Shown: piece after piece, positions 51,960-62,588 of the stretch
Layout of the letters: every line of letters begins with the position of its first letter
How positions within the stretch are numbered: position 1 is the stretch's first letter
Source: Botryococcus braunii
Taxonomy: Eukaryota > Chlorophyta > Trebouxiophyceae
Assembly (NCBI GenBank): GCA_002005505.1
Contig: KV908492.1
Location: 222,414 to 286,413, forward strand
DNA length: 64,000 nt
Reading direction: 5' to 3'
Position numbers and translations under genes: made by a program
Notes under the pieces: generated by a model
The model's database searches: none
What the model was told of the DNA's origin: nothing
Seen by the model: the letters and a program-made list of their open reading frames with translations, nothing else

Positions 51960-53060
51960 TGTGGATCCTGCAAGATCCAGTTTAGATTTACTATGATAAA
52001 TCACAGATAAAAAGACACACACATGTGTCATCCAGATATGTGAATACTGTCAACATCAACACCATCACAAGGTGGAAGCAGTTTAACAAGTCAGGCTGAT
52101 CTTCTCTTGATCTGAAACATGCATACACGATGCTAAAACACAGACAAGAGTGAATGTAGATCAGACTGTGAGTCAGGGTTTTTGACAACAAGACGTTTCA
52201 AAAACACTACGGAATGACTTACAACGGGTAGTATGCGACACTGGTCTATCTAACGATTACCTGCAAGATCCAGTTTAGATTTACTATGATAAATCACAGA
52301 TAAAAAGACACACACATGTGTCATCCTGTGCATATTAAATCCATTAGTGTCTTGCTGGTAACCATCACACGATAACTTACTTGCATGCGAACGTGCAGCA
52401 TAAACTGCTTACCAGATATGTGAATACTGTCAACATCAACACCATCACAAGGTGGAAGCAGTTTAACAAGTCTGCACATTAGCCATAACATTATTAGTAT
52501 TAAGATAAATAAACAACACTTACAGCTGTTCAACTAACGTCAACGACGAACATAAGCCTCACCAGGCTGATCTTCTCTTGATCTGAAACATGCATACACG
52601 ATGCTAAAACACAGACAAGAGTGAATGTAGATCAGACTGTGAGTCAGGGTTTTTGACAACAAGACGTTTCAAAAACACTACGGAATGACTGCTTGAGACT
52701 TCGTTCAGTCGCTCCTAGTATTATCAGATCAGCGCGTTGAATTGCGCTGTTCTGCCCCTTTTTTACGAGTTCGTAACAAAGTTGAGATTCAGAGCCTTGG
52801 AAACTGGCCCTTATCTCAATTGAGTTTATCACGTTATTACCAATTAGGATAAACTCAATTTTAATAGCCACAAACAGCAGGAAAGACTTTCTCCACCATG
52901 TTCTTATATGCTTTATACGTTACTACTTGTGGCCATAAAGACCACTGGCTGTTCATCAAGGATTTTCCCTTGAGTTGAGTACGTGGTCAACTATACAGCT
53001 AATTTATTCAGGTTAGAATTGTTATCTTTGGATTGTCCTGACAGTACACAAATTCCAACA
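51960..53060 (-). repeat. Copia-3 5' LTR
   Basis: 1101 bp. Block A' 51968-52219 and block A 52261-52690 with introns 52472-52562 and 52326-52412, exactly as in the 3' LTR (offset 17,394). Two differences from the 3' copy were seen. TSD ATTGG follows at 53061-53065. Confidence 0.95.
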
Positions 53061-53065
53061 ATTGG

Positions 53066-53397
53066 TAATGTGTTCATGTTTAATAGCTTGTTTGTAAGTG
53101 AACCATCTTAGTGTACAATCAAGTCTCCCAAACAGCTAAGGGACGGAGTCTTGATTGAGTATAGGAAGGTACTTGCTTTCAGCCGTCAGGAGCTTATCCG
53201 TGTGTAGATGCTCATTGACAGATCAACGTGTAACGGAACTGGTTTGGAAAGATAGTGGGCACATAAGGATGCCAGTCTTGTTCATGCAGTTGCATGTGTC
53301 TAAAGAGCAGACAGCCTTCGAGGACTGTAGCTGGAGAGGCACGAACTTACGACCTGTCTACTTGCTTACAGGATACGCCACTGCCCATAACCTTTTA
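53066..53397 (+). repeat. Copia-4 3' LTR, second part
   Basis: Continues 33868-34565 after Copia-3, includes the third 133-bp leader repeat (53239-53371) ending CTTACAG|GATACGCC, and runs to CCCATAACCTTTTA. The family end is TTTTACA. The final CA is displaced by the next insertion (Gypsy-D), whose LTR starts TGTAGTATC at 53398. Confidence 0.85.
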
Positions 53398-53586
53398 TGT
53401 AGTATCTTGCTTATCTCAAGTTCGTGTGAGAATGACCTCACACAGGTGCGACCCGACTGATTGCACCCCGCCAGCCAAGCTGGCCAGATTACGTAATGAG
53501 GTCATCGTACCCCGCTCTCCGATCACGCGCTATCGGCTCGATGCCGATCGGCTCCCTAAGGGACCCCTTTCGCTCGGATCGTTACA
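53398..53586 (-). repeat. Gypsy-D 3' LTR (short, 189 bp)
   Basis: Plus strand TGTAGTATCTTGC...GATCGTTACA. In element sense TGTAACGATC...GATACTACA, preceded by the purine tract AGGTGGGGGAGGG (complement of 53587-53599). TG/CA ends, PPT and abutment to the Copia-4 LTR agree, but the second copy is outside the window. It is short for the group. Confidence 0.65.
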
Positions 53587-53599
53587 CCCTCCCCCACCT

Positions 53600-54198
53600 A
53601 GGCTCAAGCCGTCTCGGATTGAGGGGGATGCACTCCCACACAGGAAGCACTACAGTCAAGCGTGTAACACGGCCCGACCAGCCACCTTCGCAGGGAGCCC
53701 TACAGACAAGAGTCCCATACCTCTTGCCCAGCCCCTGCCCTAGTCTCATCAGACTAGCATCGACAATCCACACCCATGCTCATTTGGACTGCCCGCGGAG
53801 CACTCTCGGAAGTACAACCTCCGTCACCAGAAATCCATCTGGCTATTCAAGCTATTGGGGGCTTCACTGACCATCACCATAGCGCTTAGAGTACATGGTT
53901 ACTCTAGAGTCACAACCCACCATCAGCAGAGACTCTCAGACACCGAGTTCAGGACCCGGGGTGCACCATGCCCTTGAGACTATCTGAGGTGCTACTAAGT
54001 CCGCAGTGAACGGAATAAGCCCTTCCACATGGCATAGCCAGGGACAGGGAGGAGCTATTGAGTAGGACGACATGTTGAACAACGCAACCACTTCGCCGCT
54101 AACGAGGGATGTCCCGTCGACTGGACATGTGGATCGAATGCCATGACCCCCGAAGTGACAACAGCCCGACTCAAGGCCATTTGTGTGTCTCCTGGGTC
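53600..54198 (-). other. Gypsy-D 3' UTR
   Basis: About 600 bp between chromodomain stop and PPT. GC-rich, stops in all frames, nothing recognised. Confidence 0.6.
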
Positions 54199-54510
54199 CT
54201 AGCCCGTCTTGACCCGTGCCCAATACTCCTTCAACGCCCCAGGGGCATTCCGCAAGTTCGCCTCTGATTCCCACGTGTCATGTTCAGGGGAGTATCCCAC
54301 CCACCGAACCAGGAACTCATACGAGTGGCGAGCCTTCCGGTGGTGAAGAATTTTCTCCACCTCGTACTCGTCCTCCCCCTCCAGCACCTCAGCAGGTGGG
54401 GGTGGTTGGACACTGCCATCCCGGCGGTATCGTTCCAGCCGTGACACATGGAACACGTCATGTATCCTCCAGCGTGCCGGGAGGATCAACTCATAGGAGT
54501 TGCCGCAATT
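54199..54510 (-). pseudogene. pol: Gypsy-D chromodomain
   Basis: Reads ILPARWRIHDVFHVSRLERY, then a chromodomain EYEVEKILHHRKARHSYEFLVRW-type segment with VGYSPEHDTWE, and KEYWARV near the stop. Chromodomains of this class direct integration to heterochromatin marks. It is one frame off the integrase; the shift lies about 54490-54525, where GPFQI should continue. Confidence 0.9.
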
Positions 54511-55568
54511 TGGAACGGCCCGACCCACCGAGGCAACAGCTTCGGTGTGCCCTCTTTGAACCTTAGGTTCTTAGCCGACAACAGGACCCAATCTCCTGGA
54601 GCGAACGTGACATCCGTACGCTTCGTGTTAGCGTAACGTGCCTGGCGTTCCGTCGCAATGCGATGTGTGCGCCGAGCTTCTGCCACTAAACGCTGAATGC
54701 GTTGGACAAAGCTCGAGGCAGCCGGGACCCTGAACTCTGGCAACACCGATACTGGTAGGTACGGGTGATGACCATAGTTCAACATGAACGGCGTGAAGCC
54801 CGTGCTGGAGTGCTCTGCATTGTTGATAGCAAACTCAGCACACGATAGCTTCTCGTCCCAGTCAGTCTGCGATTTAGACACATACATGCGAAGCATGTCC
54901 TCAAGAACACGGTTCACACGTTCTGTCTGCCCATCCGTCTGCGGATGATACGCCGTTGACATGGCCTGCTTGGTCCCAAGCATTCGACACAAGGCTCGAG
55001 TGAAGTGGCTCGTGAACAGGGGATCCCTGTCAGACACCACTTTTCTAGGCACTCCGTGGAGCTTCCAAATGTGATCCACAAACAGCTTCGCTGTCTGCTC
55101 AGCAGTCGCCGTGGCCTGCGTAGCCACCAAGTGAACCATCTTCGACAGCTTGTCCACCACAACCAGTATGGCATCATGCCCATCCCTGGTGCGAGGCAAC
55201 TGGGTGATGAAGTCCATGGTCACCGTGTTCCACGGTTTATGCGGAAGCTCAAGGGGATGCAACAGCCCCGAAGGCTTTGCATGTCTTGCCTTGTTCTTCT
55301 GGCAGAGGTGACAGTGAGTCACATACTGCGTCACATCCTGTGTCATCGTCGCCCACCAATAATGGCGGGCAACCAACTTCAGGGTTTTGTTCACACCTTG
55401 GTGTCCAGCATACGGGCTATCATGCATTTCTTCCATAAGGTGGGATCTAAGCCCAAATGCATGCGGCACAACAATCTTTCCTTCGTGTAACAGGAAGCCG
55501 TCGTGTGCGACCAGAGGCGCCACATTGCTAGGTTCCTTGAACCAAAGGTCTTCCTGATAACCACGCAC
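54486..55568 (-). pseudogene. pol: Gypsy-D integrase
   Basis: 360-codon frame. H49/H56 and C86/C89; D119 (TMDFITQLP), D180 (SDRDPLF), E216 (GQTERVNR), spacing D-x60-D-x35-E. The catalytic core is complete. The frame breaks just before the chromodomain. Upstream, 55569-55666 is linker with stops, cut by Gypsy-E. Confidence 0.92.
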
Positions 55569-55666
55569 AAACTTGTCCTTCTACGTCATGCCCTCTCCCC
55601 CACCTGAAGGAGGCCTAGACACTTGTGTCCCATACCACGAGCCTCTGCAGCCAAGGGAGTACCCTG
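55569..55666 (-). other. Gypsy-D linker piece next to Gypsy-E
   Basis: 98 bp between the integrase frame and the Gypsy-E TSD. No intact frame; joins 63070 on the far side. Confidence 0.6.
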
Positions 55667-56142
55667 TGTCGTAGAATGCACAAGTTAGGGAGAATTTCCA
55701 AGTTGTGAGAGAGAGAGAGACAAGGCCGGATGGCCGACAAGTTGGACGCTCTTTCCAATTACAAGTAACCCCCACCTCACGGAGCTTCCACTCCCTACTT
55801 GTGGTCTACTAAGCTTCCAAATTACCTGAGTGCGTGTCTTCCCGTGGCTTACGTCTCTATCCGTTCCTTCCCGTGGTTCGTGATCGTGTGTTCACGTTCC
55901 TCCAATGGTAGCGCACTAGTCCACCAAACCTCTACAATAGTATCTAGAAAATATCCTAGAATCCTACTATGAGAGTAACGTCCATAACTATCCAATGGAA
56001 TTCGACGGCTAGGAAGCCAAGGCTAGACGCTAGGCACGTGCGTACTCGCGTTGCTCGTACGACATGTGCGCCACATGTGCGCCTAGGCTAGGGGGTAAGG
56101 GAAATGTCCAGAAATGCCGGGAAATCCCTACATTCCATCACA
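55667..56142 (-). repeat. Gypsy-E 3' LTR
   Basis: 476 bp, element sense TGTGATGGAATG...CTACGACA. The PPT complement TCATCCCCCCTTAATTCC lies at 56143-56160. Confidence 0.95.
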
Positions 56143-57069
56143 TCATCCCCCCTTAATTCCTGCATGTCCTCATGCAGCCACATCACACATACAGTAGACC
56201 ACAATTATAAGGGAATGGTCGTCACCGAACGGCCCATCCACCAGCGCCGTTAGACCCTTGCCGAATGGGTTACATTAGGGTCCCCGCCTCCAAGTTATTC
56301 ACCTATCATCCCAAGCAATTGACTAAAGCGTCCATTTTTTTTTTTTTAATTTAATTTATTTATTAGGTGTGCTTTATTCCAGTCCTAAGTACAATACTGT
56401 ACGATACGATACGACACGGTACGATAATTACGATAAATTACGGCGAGCTACGACGAACGTTCGCCTTATTCCTTTCGAACTATCCAAGTCCGCCTTTATT
56501 GACACATCCCTATTTATTATTTATTAAAACAATACAATGCTTGTGACACAACCGATAAACAATCCGAACAAGATAAATATGACACAGGTGTAGCTCAGTC
56601 CACAATGCTTTCCTAAAGTGGCTATCCTTACAACACAGTTTCTTTATGATACATTGTCAATACTGTACACATACTGTACACATAAGGTACACATATAGTA
56701 CATATAAAGAAATCCATCCCAAGATGCCAAGTAGTCCATATCCAAGGGTTCCAAGTAGCCCATAGCCTAAGGGCTCCCAAGTCACTTCTGTACTTCAAGC
56801 CCACGTCCCAAGTGCTAGTTAAGCAGACTGCGGTTGCGCGCCATGTATACTTCAATTCCCATCCCTGAATGCAGAACCCCGAGTTCAATGCATCGAAGCG
56901 GTATGAGGCCTCATGCCACACATACCGAGGTAGGCAACCTACCCCGTCCCTTATCCCAAAGTACACAAGATATACAGTCCCTACCATAGGTCCCGTCCCA
57001 TGTATTCCCAGACACCAGGTGGGAACTCCACAAGTGGAATGAGGGGGACAACCGTCCGGAGGGGCCCGT
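56143..57069 (-). other. Gypsy-E 3' UTR
   Basis: 927 bp between chromodomain stop and LTR. Contains a T/A-rich stretch (56334-56365) and a run of imperfect ACGATACG units (about 56400-56450). No frame supported. Confidence 0.75.
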
Positions 57070-57366
57070 TCAAGGGAAGGTGTCGCGCAGCGCCACCTGG
57101 TCCCAAATGGGCGAGGCGAGCCCCTGGAGTCTATGATAGGTATTAACCAGCCCGGGATGGGTCTCGAATGCCTCCTGAAATTCCCATGAGTCCTCTGTGG
57201 CCCCATGGCCTGCCCACTTTACAAGGTACTCGAGAAAGGGTGTGCCATCCTCAAAATGGTAGGAGAACCCATCCTTGTCGTGCAACAGCCGGTGATCGAC
57301 TAGTGCATCCACTACCCACTCCAGGTGAGTGGTGCCATCCGCTTTGGTGATGACTTTTGGGGGGCA
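57070..57366 (-). CDS. pol: Gypsy-E chromodomain (after in-frame stop)
   Basis: In the same frame as pol, separated only by TAA at 57367-57369: VITKADGTTHLEWVVDALVDHR, FEDGTPFLEYLVKWAGH and TEDSWEFQEAFE, ending at 57070. A chromodomain-like fold with LEYLVKW/DSWE. Either the stop is a recent mutation or readthrough adds the domain. Gypsy-F has the equivalent region uninterrupted. Confidence 0.8.
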   Translation of the reverse strand, partial: CPPKVITKADGTTHLEWVVDALVDHRLLHDKDGFSYHFEDGTPFLEYLVKWAGHGATEDSWEFQEAFETHPGLVNTYHRLQGLASPIWDQVALRDTFP

Positions 57367-60300
57367 TTATCCACGCGACTGCGCCTCCTCACGTGTCCAG
57401 TATGGCTTCAAATAGCAGACATTTATGCGGGGGTGGATGTCCAACCGGTCCGGAAGATCCAGTGTGACGAAGTTAACGTTGTCGGGCGTGACCGCCATGA
57501 CCCTGAAGGGTCCCACGTGCCTGGGCTGCAGCTTGCTGAATCTGTTTGAAGTTAGCGTGGGGGCCGCACGGGTTGAAAGGAGGACATAGTCCCCTTCCTG
57601 GTAGATGGCCTCCCTCCTATGCCGGTTGGCATAGGCCGTCTGACGGTCTTGAGCTGCACGCAAACACTTCCTTGCAAGGGTGATTTTGTCTTGCATTTTT
57701 CTCATGAAGAGATCAGCCCTATCCACCTTAGTGCCCTCCATATGTCCCACCGCAAACGGTATATTTGGATCTTGCCCATATGTTAACCTGAAGGGTGTGG
57801 AGTTTAGGGAAGTTTGCCAAGAGTTGTTGTAGGCAAATTCCGCCACTGAAAGGTAATCCTCCCACTCCTTTGGGTTATCCTTGACATAGTGTTTCAGAAA
57901 ATCTTCCAAGATCCTATTCACCCGTTCCGTTTGACCATCTGACTGAGGATGATATGCCGTAGTTCGAGCCGGCTTGCACCCCGTCAGACTTAGAAGTGTG
58001 TTCATGAAATTATTCACAAACCGAGGATCTCGGTCCGAAACAATTTCTTCAGGGAAACCGTGATACTTCCATACTTTATCCCTCATCAGAACAGCAACTT
58101 CATAAGCATCTGCATTGGTAGTGGTAGGGGCAAAGTGGGCACATTTGCTCAACCTGTCAACCACTACCCATATTGCGTTATGCCCGTGTTTGCTTTTAGG
58201 CAGTCCCGTGATGAAATCCATTGAGATGCTTTGCCATTTCCTTGTGGGGATTTGTAAAGGGTGTAAGAGTCCTGCGGGTAACTGGTTTGAGGCCTTCACC
58301 CGCTGGCATGAATCACAATACTTCACATACTCCCGCACATCCTCCGCCATTCCCGGCCACCACCAGTCCCGCTTCACTAGATCATACATCTTCGCAAAGC
58401 CTGGATGACCAACAGAAGGAGGTTCATGCAAAGCTTTCAATATGTCCTGCCGCAGATTCCTAGCAACTGGACCTTCCTTATCCCGGACTTCATAAAATGC
58501 AGGCACATATTTTCTTCCCTCCCTTCCAAATTCCCAAACCCCGTCCGTAAAGTGAACTTTTCTCCTATTTGCCCTTGTTCCCAACCACGAATCATGTGCG
58601 TAAGCACCCTTCAACAATTCCAAGAAGGTGTCACACCCGTCAGACCCGAGGGTGATGGAGCCCGAGCGGGCCCTCTCATCCCCATCCATCGAGGTTGCAT
58701 TGATCCCCTTCCCGGGGTTGGGCTCCGTGGAGACGTTGCGCTGCTGTTGTCCCTGGAGCTGTCCCTGGAGGACTGGGTTCCTGGACAACGCATCCGCAAC
58801 GTTAGTCTTTCCAGGCTCCCAAACCCAGAGAATGTTGAACTCCTGCAACTTCTCAGCCCACCGTGCCCTCCGAGGGCTTAAACCAACCTGTTGCTGAAGA
58901 AAAGTGTTACACTTATGGTCTGTGGTGACAGTGACTTGTTTCCCTAGGACATAACATCTCCATTCAGTCAAGGCATACACTACAGCAAGTAACTCCCTCT
59001 CAGTTGCAGAATAGTTCCTTTCTGCACTATTGAGCTTCTTACTGTAATAAGCAATGACTCGACCTTCCTGCAATAGTACAGCGCCAACCCCAAAATCACT
59101 CGCATCACAAATTACCTGGAAGGGTTTACGAAGGTCTGGCAGTGATAGTATGGGTGCCTGTATTAATGCATCCTTGAGAGCCGCAAGGGCCTCATCTTGC
59201 TCCTTTCCCCAAGTCCAAGAACTTTTGCTACTGGACAGTTTAGTCAAAGGTGCAGCAAGTGAGCTGAACCCCTGAATAAATTTTCGAAAATAATTTGCAA
59301 GCCCCAAAAATCTACGCACGTCGGTGACGTTTTGGGGTGTGGGCCAATCCTTGACTACCTCCACCTTTTGGGGGTCCACTTTCAGTCCATCCTTGCCAAT
59401 GATATGCCCGAGGTATTTGAGTTCTGAGCATAAGAATTCACATTTGGCAAGTTTTGCAAACAATTCCTTTTCCCGAAGGCGTTGGAACACCTTCCGAAGA
59501 TGAGCATAATGCTCCTCTTCATCCCGACTGAAAATTAGAACATCGTCAAGGTACACTACCACAAACCCTTCCCTTATGAAATCATGAAAGATTTCATTCA
59601 TTAGGCGTTGAAAGGTAGCGGGGGCGTTGGTGAGTCCAAAAGGAAGCACTAAGAACTCATACAGCCCAAAGGGTGTACGAAACGCTGTTTTAGGAATGTC
59701 TTCCTCCTTTAGCCTTACTTGATGATAACCACTGAGGAGGTCCAGACTTGAGAAAATCTTAGCACCTTTAAGTTTATCAAGCAAGTCGTCTATGCGAGGG
59801 AGAGGGTACCTATCATGAATGGTGATTTTATTTAATGCCCTGTAGTCTATAACCATTCGGTATGTGCCCTCCTTCTTCCTCACAAACAAGACCGGTGAAG
59901 CATATGGTGAACATGAGGGGCGTATGTGTCCCTTAGAAAGTAGTTCATCCACAGTTCGCTCACATTCCTCAGTTTCTTCCACGGACAAGCGGTAAGCAGG
60001 ACGGTTTGGAGGAGTTATTCCTTCCTGCACATTAATTGTGTGATAGACTTGTCGGTGTGGGGGTAGTCCTGGTAGCCCAGTTGGAAAAATGTCCTTGTAC
60101 TCCCGGAGCAAGTGTGCTAGCCGCTCAGGCTTTTTAGCACAAATTTCCTCTAGAGGGTCCGAAGGCTTACCCGTGGTGACCTCGGATTCTCCCTCTTCCT
60201 CTTCCTTTTCCTCTTCCCTTTCCTCTTCCTCTTCCACTTCCTTCTCCACTTCTAGGCAACTCTCCATATCCGGGGCCGTGCCCGAGGTGTCCCCCGGCGT

Positions 60301-61230
60301 AGAGTTGTGTAAGGAAGTCCCGGATGACTCCGTCGAGGGGTCGTCCATGTCCACCAAAGGTGGCATCTCTTCCTGTTCATCCCAACCAACATGTTCATCC
60401 TTGGCAATGACATTGAACAAGCAGGTTTTCCAATGATCCCGTTTCCCTTTCCTGGTGTTTCCTAATTTGATTCCCCATCCCAACTTCTTTCCCAAGCCTT
60501 TGCCATGTTTGTTTAACAAGACCCATTTGTTATTGTGTCTAATATGAGCCTTGCCAGCTCTCACATTAACATTGGCATGTCGTGGTGCTAGCCAATCCTG
60601 TCCCAAAATAATGTCAATTCCTTCCATTATTGAGTCACACACAAGAAAGGAGTGTCTCGTAATGATAGATGGAGCAAACCGGACACTCAAATCCACTTTC
60701 CCATTTGTGTGTGTTACTGTCCCATCAGCAAGTGTGACGGGTGAAGTCCTCTTGTTATACCTCAAACCTTGCAAAACTTTTTCCCGGACAAAAGAGTGTG
60801 TGGCCCCGGTGTCCATTAAAGCTTTACATTGTTGTCCCCTTGCCATGACGGGAAATGTGAGGTTAAGAGGTGCAGCACTTGACGTTGAACCCAACTGACA
60901 AGATGCTTTGGGTGCTGCATAAGCTAAAACAAAGGAAAAAGGAAATGTACATTGCTGCCCTTGAAAAGAAAAGCATTCCCCTTTTGCGCCCCCAGCAAGA
61001 ATTTTCAGGTTTGCGCGAGAGCGTAACCGCAAAAAGAAACTCCTACTTTTCCACACCTTCTGGCCTATCACAAAGCATGCACTGACTTGTGAATTTTCTT
61101 TTCGTTCAGCAAGAAAAGATTCAATACAAGTCTCAGCTTTGTGTTTGCCAGGAACAATCAGAGGTGTATTCCAACTTCCCAAGGACTTCTGAACAAGAAA
61201 AGTTAAATATGAAAAACAAATTTCATTCAT
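57367..61230 (-). CDS. pol: Gypsy-E pol
   Basis: 1287 residues from ATG 61230. The gag stop is at 61233-61235 and pol lies in the -1 frame. Protease D140 (LMDTGAT), ILGQDWL 208-214; acidic repeat linker about 330-350. RT 430-610 with YLDD 560-563; RNase H D709, TEREL about 743-747, D771. Integrase H935/H942, C972/C975, D1005, D1066, E1102 (D-x60-D-x35-E); GPFRV domain 1240. All catalytic residues present. It carries out reverse transcription and integration. Confidence 0.95.
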   Translation of the reverse strand: MNEICFSYLTFLVQKSLGSWNTPLIVPGKHKAETCIESFLAERKENSQVSACFVIGQKVWKSRSFFLRLRSRANLKILAGGAKGECFSFQGQQCTFPFSFVLAYAAPKASCQLGSTSSAAPLNLTFPVMARGQQCKALMDTGATHSFVREKVLQGLRYNKRTSPVTLADGTVTHTNGKVDLSVRFAPSIITRHSFLVCDSIMEGIDIILGQDWLAPRHANVNVRAGKAHIRHNNKWVLLNKHGKGLGKKLGWGIKLGNTRKGKRDHWKTCLFNVIAKDEHVGWDEQEEMPPLVDMDDPSTESSGTSLHNSTPGDTSGTAPDMESCLEVEKEVEEEEEREEEKEEEEGESEVTTGKPSDPLEEICAKKPERLAHLLREYKDIFPTGLPGLPPHRQVYHTINVQEGITPPNRPAYRLSVEETEECERTVDELLSKGHIRPSCSPYASPVLFVRKKEGTYRMVIDYRALNKITIHDRYPLPRIDDLLDKLKGAKIFSSLDLLSGYHQVRLKEEDIPKTAFRTPFGLYEFLVLPFGLTNAPATFQRLMNEIFHDFIREGFVVVYLDDVLIFSRDEEEHYAHLRKVFQRLREKELFAKLAKCEFLCSELKYLGHIIGKDGLKVDPQKVEVVKDWPTPQNVTDVRRFLGLANYFRKFIQGFSSLAAPLTKLSSSKSSWTWGKEQDEALAALKDALIQAPILSLPDLRKPFQVICDASDFGVGAVLLQEGRVIAYYSKKLNSAERNYSATERELLAVVYALTEWRCYVLGKQVTVTTDHKCNTFLQQQVGLSPRRARWAEKLQEFNILWVWEPGKTNVADALSRNPVLQGQLQGQQQRNVSTEPNPGKGINATSMDGDERARSGSITLGSDGCDTFLELLKGAYAHDSWLGTRANRRKVHFTDGVWEFGREGRKYVPAFYEVRDKEGPVARNLRQDILKALHEPPSVGHPGFAKMYDLVKRDWWWPGMAEDVREYVKYCDSCQRVKASNQLPAGLLHPLQIPTRKWQSISMDFITGLPKSKHGHNAIWVVVDRLSKCAHFAPTTTNADAYEVAVLMRDKVWKYHGFPEEIVSDRDPRFVNNFMNTLLSLTGCKPARTTAYHPQSDGQTERVNRILEDFLKHYVKDNPKEWEDYLSVAEFAYNNSWQTSLNSTPFRLTYGQDPNIPFAVGHMEGTKVDRADLFMRKMQDKITLARKCLRAAQDRQTAYANRHRREAIYQEGDYVLLSTRAAPTLTSNRFSKLQPRHVGPFRVMAVTPDNVNFVTLDLPDRLDIHPRINVCYLKPYWTREEAQSRG

Positions 61231-61232
61231 GA

Positions 61233-62470
61233 CTAATCTTGTTTAGGGCCCTTGCCCTTCCCTTTCCCTTTCCAATGTTTTCCCTTGTTAAATCCCTTAG
61301 GCCCAATGTGTGAGGGAGGTGAAACACCTTGCAGTGGTGCTGCCACTGGTTGATTGTTTCCTTGCCTCGGATAGAATCCAGGCTGAAAATTTGATGGGGT
61401 GTGCCCACTAGCTTGAGCTTTGGCAGCTAGATATTGCTTTTTAGCAACACACTGCCATGACTCGTGGCCTAGTTTATGACAAAAATAGCATTCCCTATCC
61501 TTTGGAATAGAGGTTCTAGAATCAATTTTTCTCCCGGACCCAAAAGGGGGTGCTCCCACCAAACCCAAGGAAGGTGGTGCAGGGGGCTGTTGTTCCACCA
61601 CTCCTGCTGCCACTTGAGGTGTCTGGGTGTAGACCCTCTTCCTCTTGGGTCCCTGTGCATCCACATATGTGCTTTTGAGACTTGCCTCATATTTAACAAC
61701 ATAAGTGCAAATGTCTTCCAGATCAGTGAAAGGACTGCCTGTTGCAGGGTTCACAGTGCATGCAAGTTTGAGAGGAGTATTAAGACCCTTGGTAAAAAGA
61801 TGTAACTGGTCTTGCATGGCTATTTGATAGTCAACCTCTACATCTGCTAAGAGAGACATAAATCTTTCAATATATCTCTCGACAGTCTCATTTCCTTGAA
61901 AGACTTTGTCTAATTTTGCCCTGGCAATGGCCACTGTGTCTGTGGAATCATATCTTTTAACCATAAAAGTTTTAAAATCCTTCCATTCCAATGTATGCTC
62001 ATGTATCCCTTCCTTTTCTAGTTTCCTTACATGTGTGTCCCAAACTTTTGTGGGTCTTTCTTCCATCAATTGCACTCCCAAGGCCACCCACTTTCCTGCA
62101 GGCACATTGGTTAGTTTTGCATAGCCTTCCAACTTCCTTGCAAAATAGCAAAAAGATCCCTCTTTCCCGAAAACAAAGAAGGAGGAGTTGCTCTTACTTG
62201 TCCACTAGGGCGAGGAGTCTCCTCCACCCCATCCCCTCCAACTTGCCTTTCGGCAAGAAGCTTTTCCTTAAATTCCAAAAATAACTGCTCCTTTATTTTA
62301 TTGGTCAACTTGATCTTCTTTGTCTTTGGTGTGGACGGAGCGGGCGACGGATCGCGAGATGCCCCCTCCATCAAGTCCTCTACCAGCTCCCCTGAGCTTT
62401 CCAACGCTTCCAAAAATTCTCTTTCTTCCGAAGAAAGGTTTTTAAACTTCCCAGAAGAGGGCGGTGACAT
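61233..62470 (-). pseudogene. gag: Gypsy-E gag (1-nt frameshift)
   Basis: Two overlapping frames: 62111-62470 (N-terminus, MSPPSSGKFKNLSSEEREFLEAL...) and 61233-62132 (capsid, MEERPTKVWDTHV, RYIERFMSLLADVE, zinc knuckle CYFCHKLGHESWQC, basic tail KGKGKGKGPKQD). By homology with Gypsy-A gag (FTGKRGSF) one base is missing near 62160-62168. Otherwise complete. Confidence 0.9.
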
Positions 62471-62570
62471 CTACGGCCCACATATGAGAGTTAGGACCTT
62501 CCATCGAACGATCTCCCTCCTACGACTTTCCTCCTTCCACCACGCGAAAGACTTGCAGAGAACAATTCGG

Positions 62571-62586
62571 CATCTCGCCGATACCA
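62571..62586 (-). promoter_or_regulatory. Gypsy-E primer-binding site
   Basis: Element sense TGGTATCGGCGAGATG, two bases after the 5' LTR. Shares TGGTATCGGCGAG with Gypsy-A/B, so both families use the same tRNA 3' end. TGGTATC also begins the initiator-Met PBS of plants, but the next bases differ, so the tRNA is unnamed. The leader 62471-62570 holds no ORF. Confidence 0.8.
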
Positions 62587-62588
62587 GA

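Larger units (their letters stand above)
34566..53060 (-). mobile_element. Copia-3, Ty1/copia element with intact gag-pol, hosting Gypsy-C
   Basis: 1101-bp LTRs (34566-35666, 51960-53060; about two differences) and TSD ATTGG. Without Gypsy-C it is 7265 bp. Minus-strand order: LTR, PBS, leader ORF (split), [Gypsy-C], gag-pol ORF of 1466 codons, PPT, LTR. Intact coding and near-identical LTRs make it one of the youngest copia copies here. Gypsy-C broke only its leader ORF. Confidence 0.96.

Noticed and set aside
53398..54198. Possible host gene or tRNA gene right of the Copia-4 LTR
   Set aside because: No cloverleaf or A/B box arrangement found by eye; the region fits the 3' LTR and UTR of Gypsy-D.
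60170..60260. Acidic Glu-rich repeat as a separate protein
   Set aside because: It is the in-frame linker between protease and RT of Gypsy-E pol, also present in shorter form in Gypsy-A.
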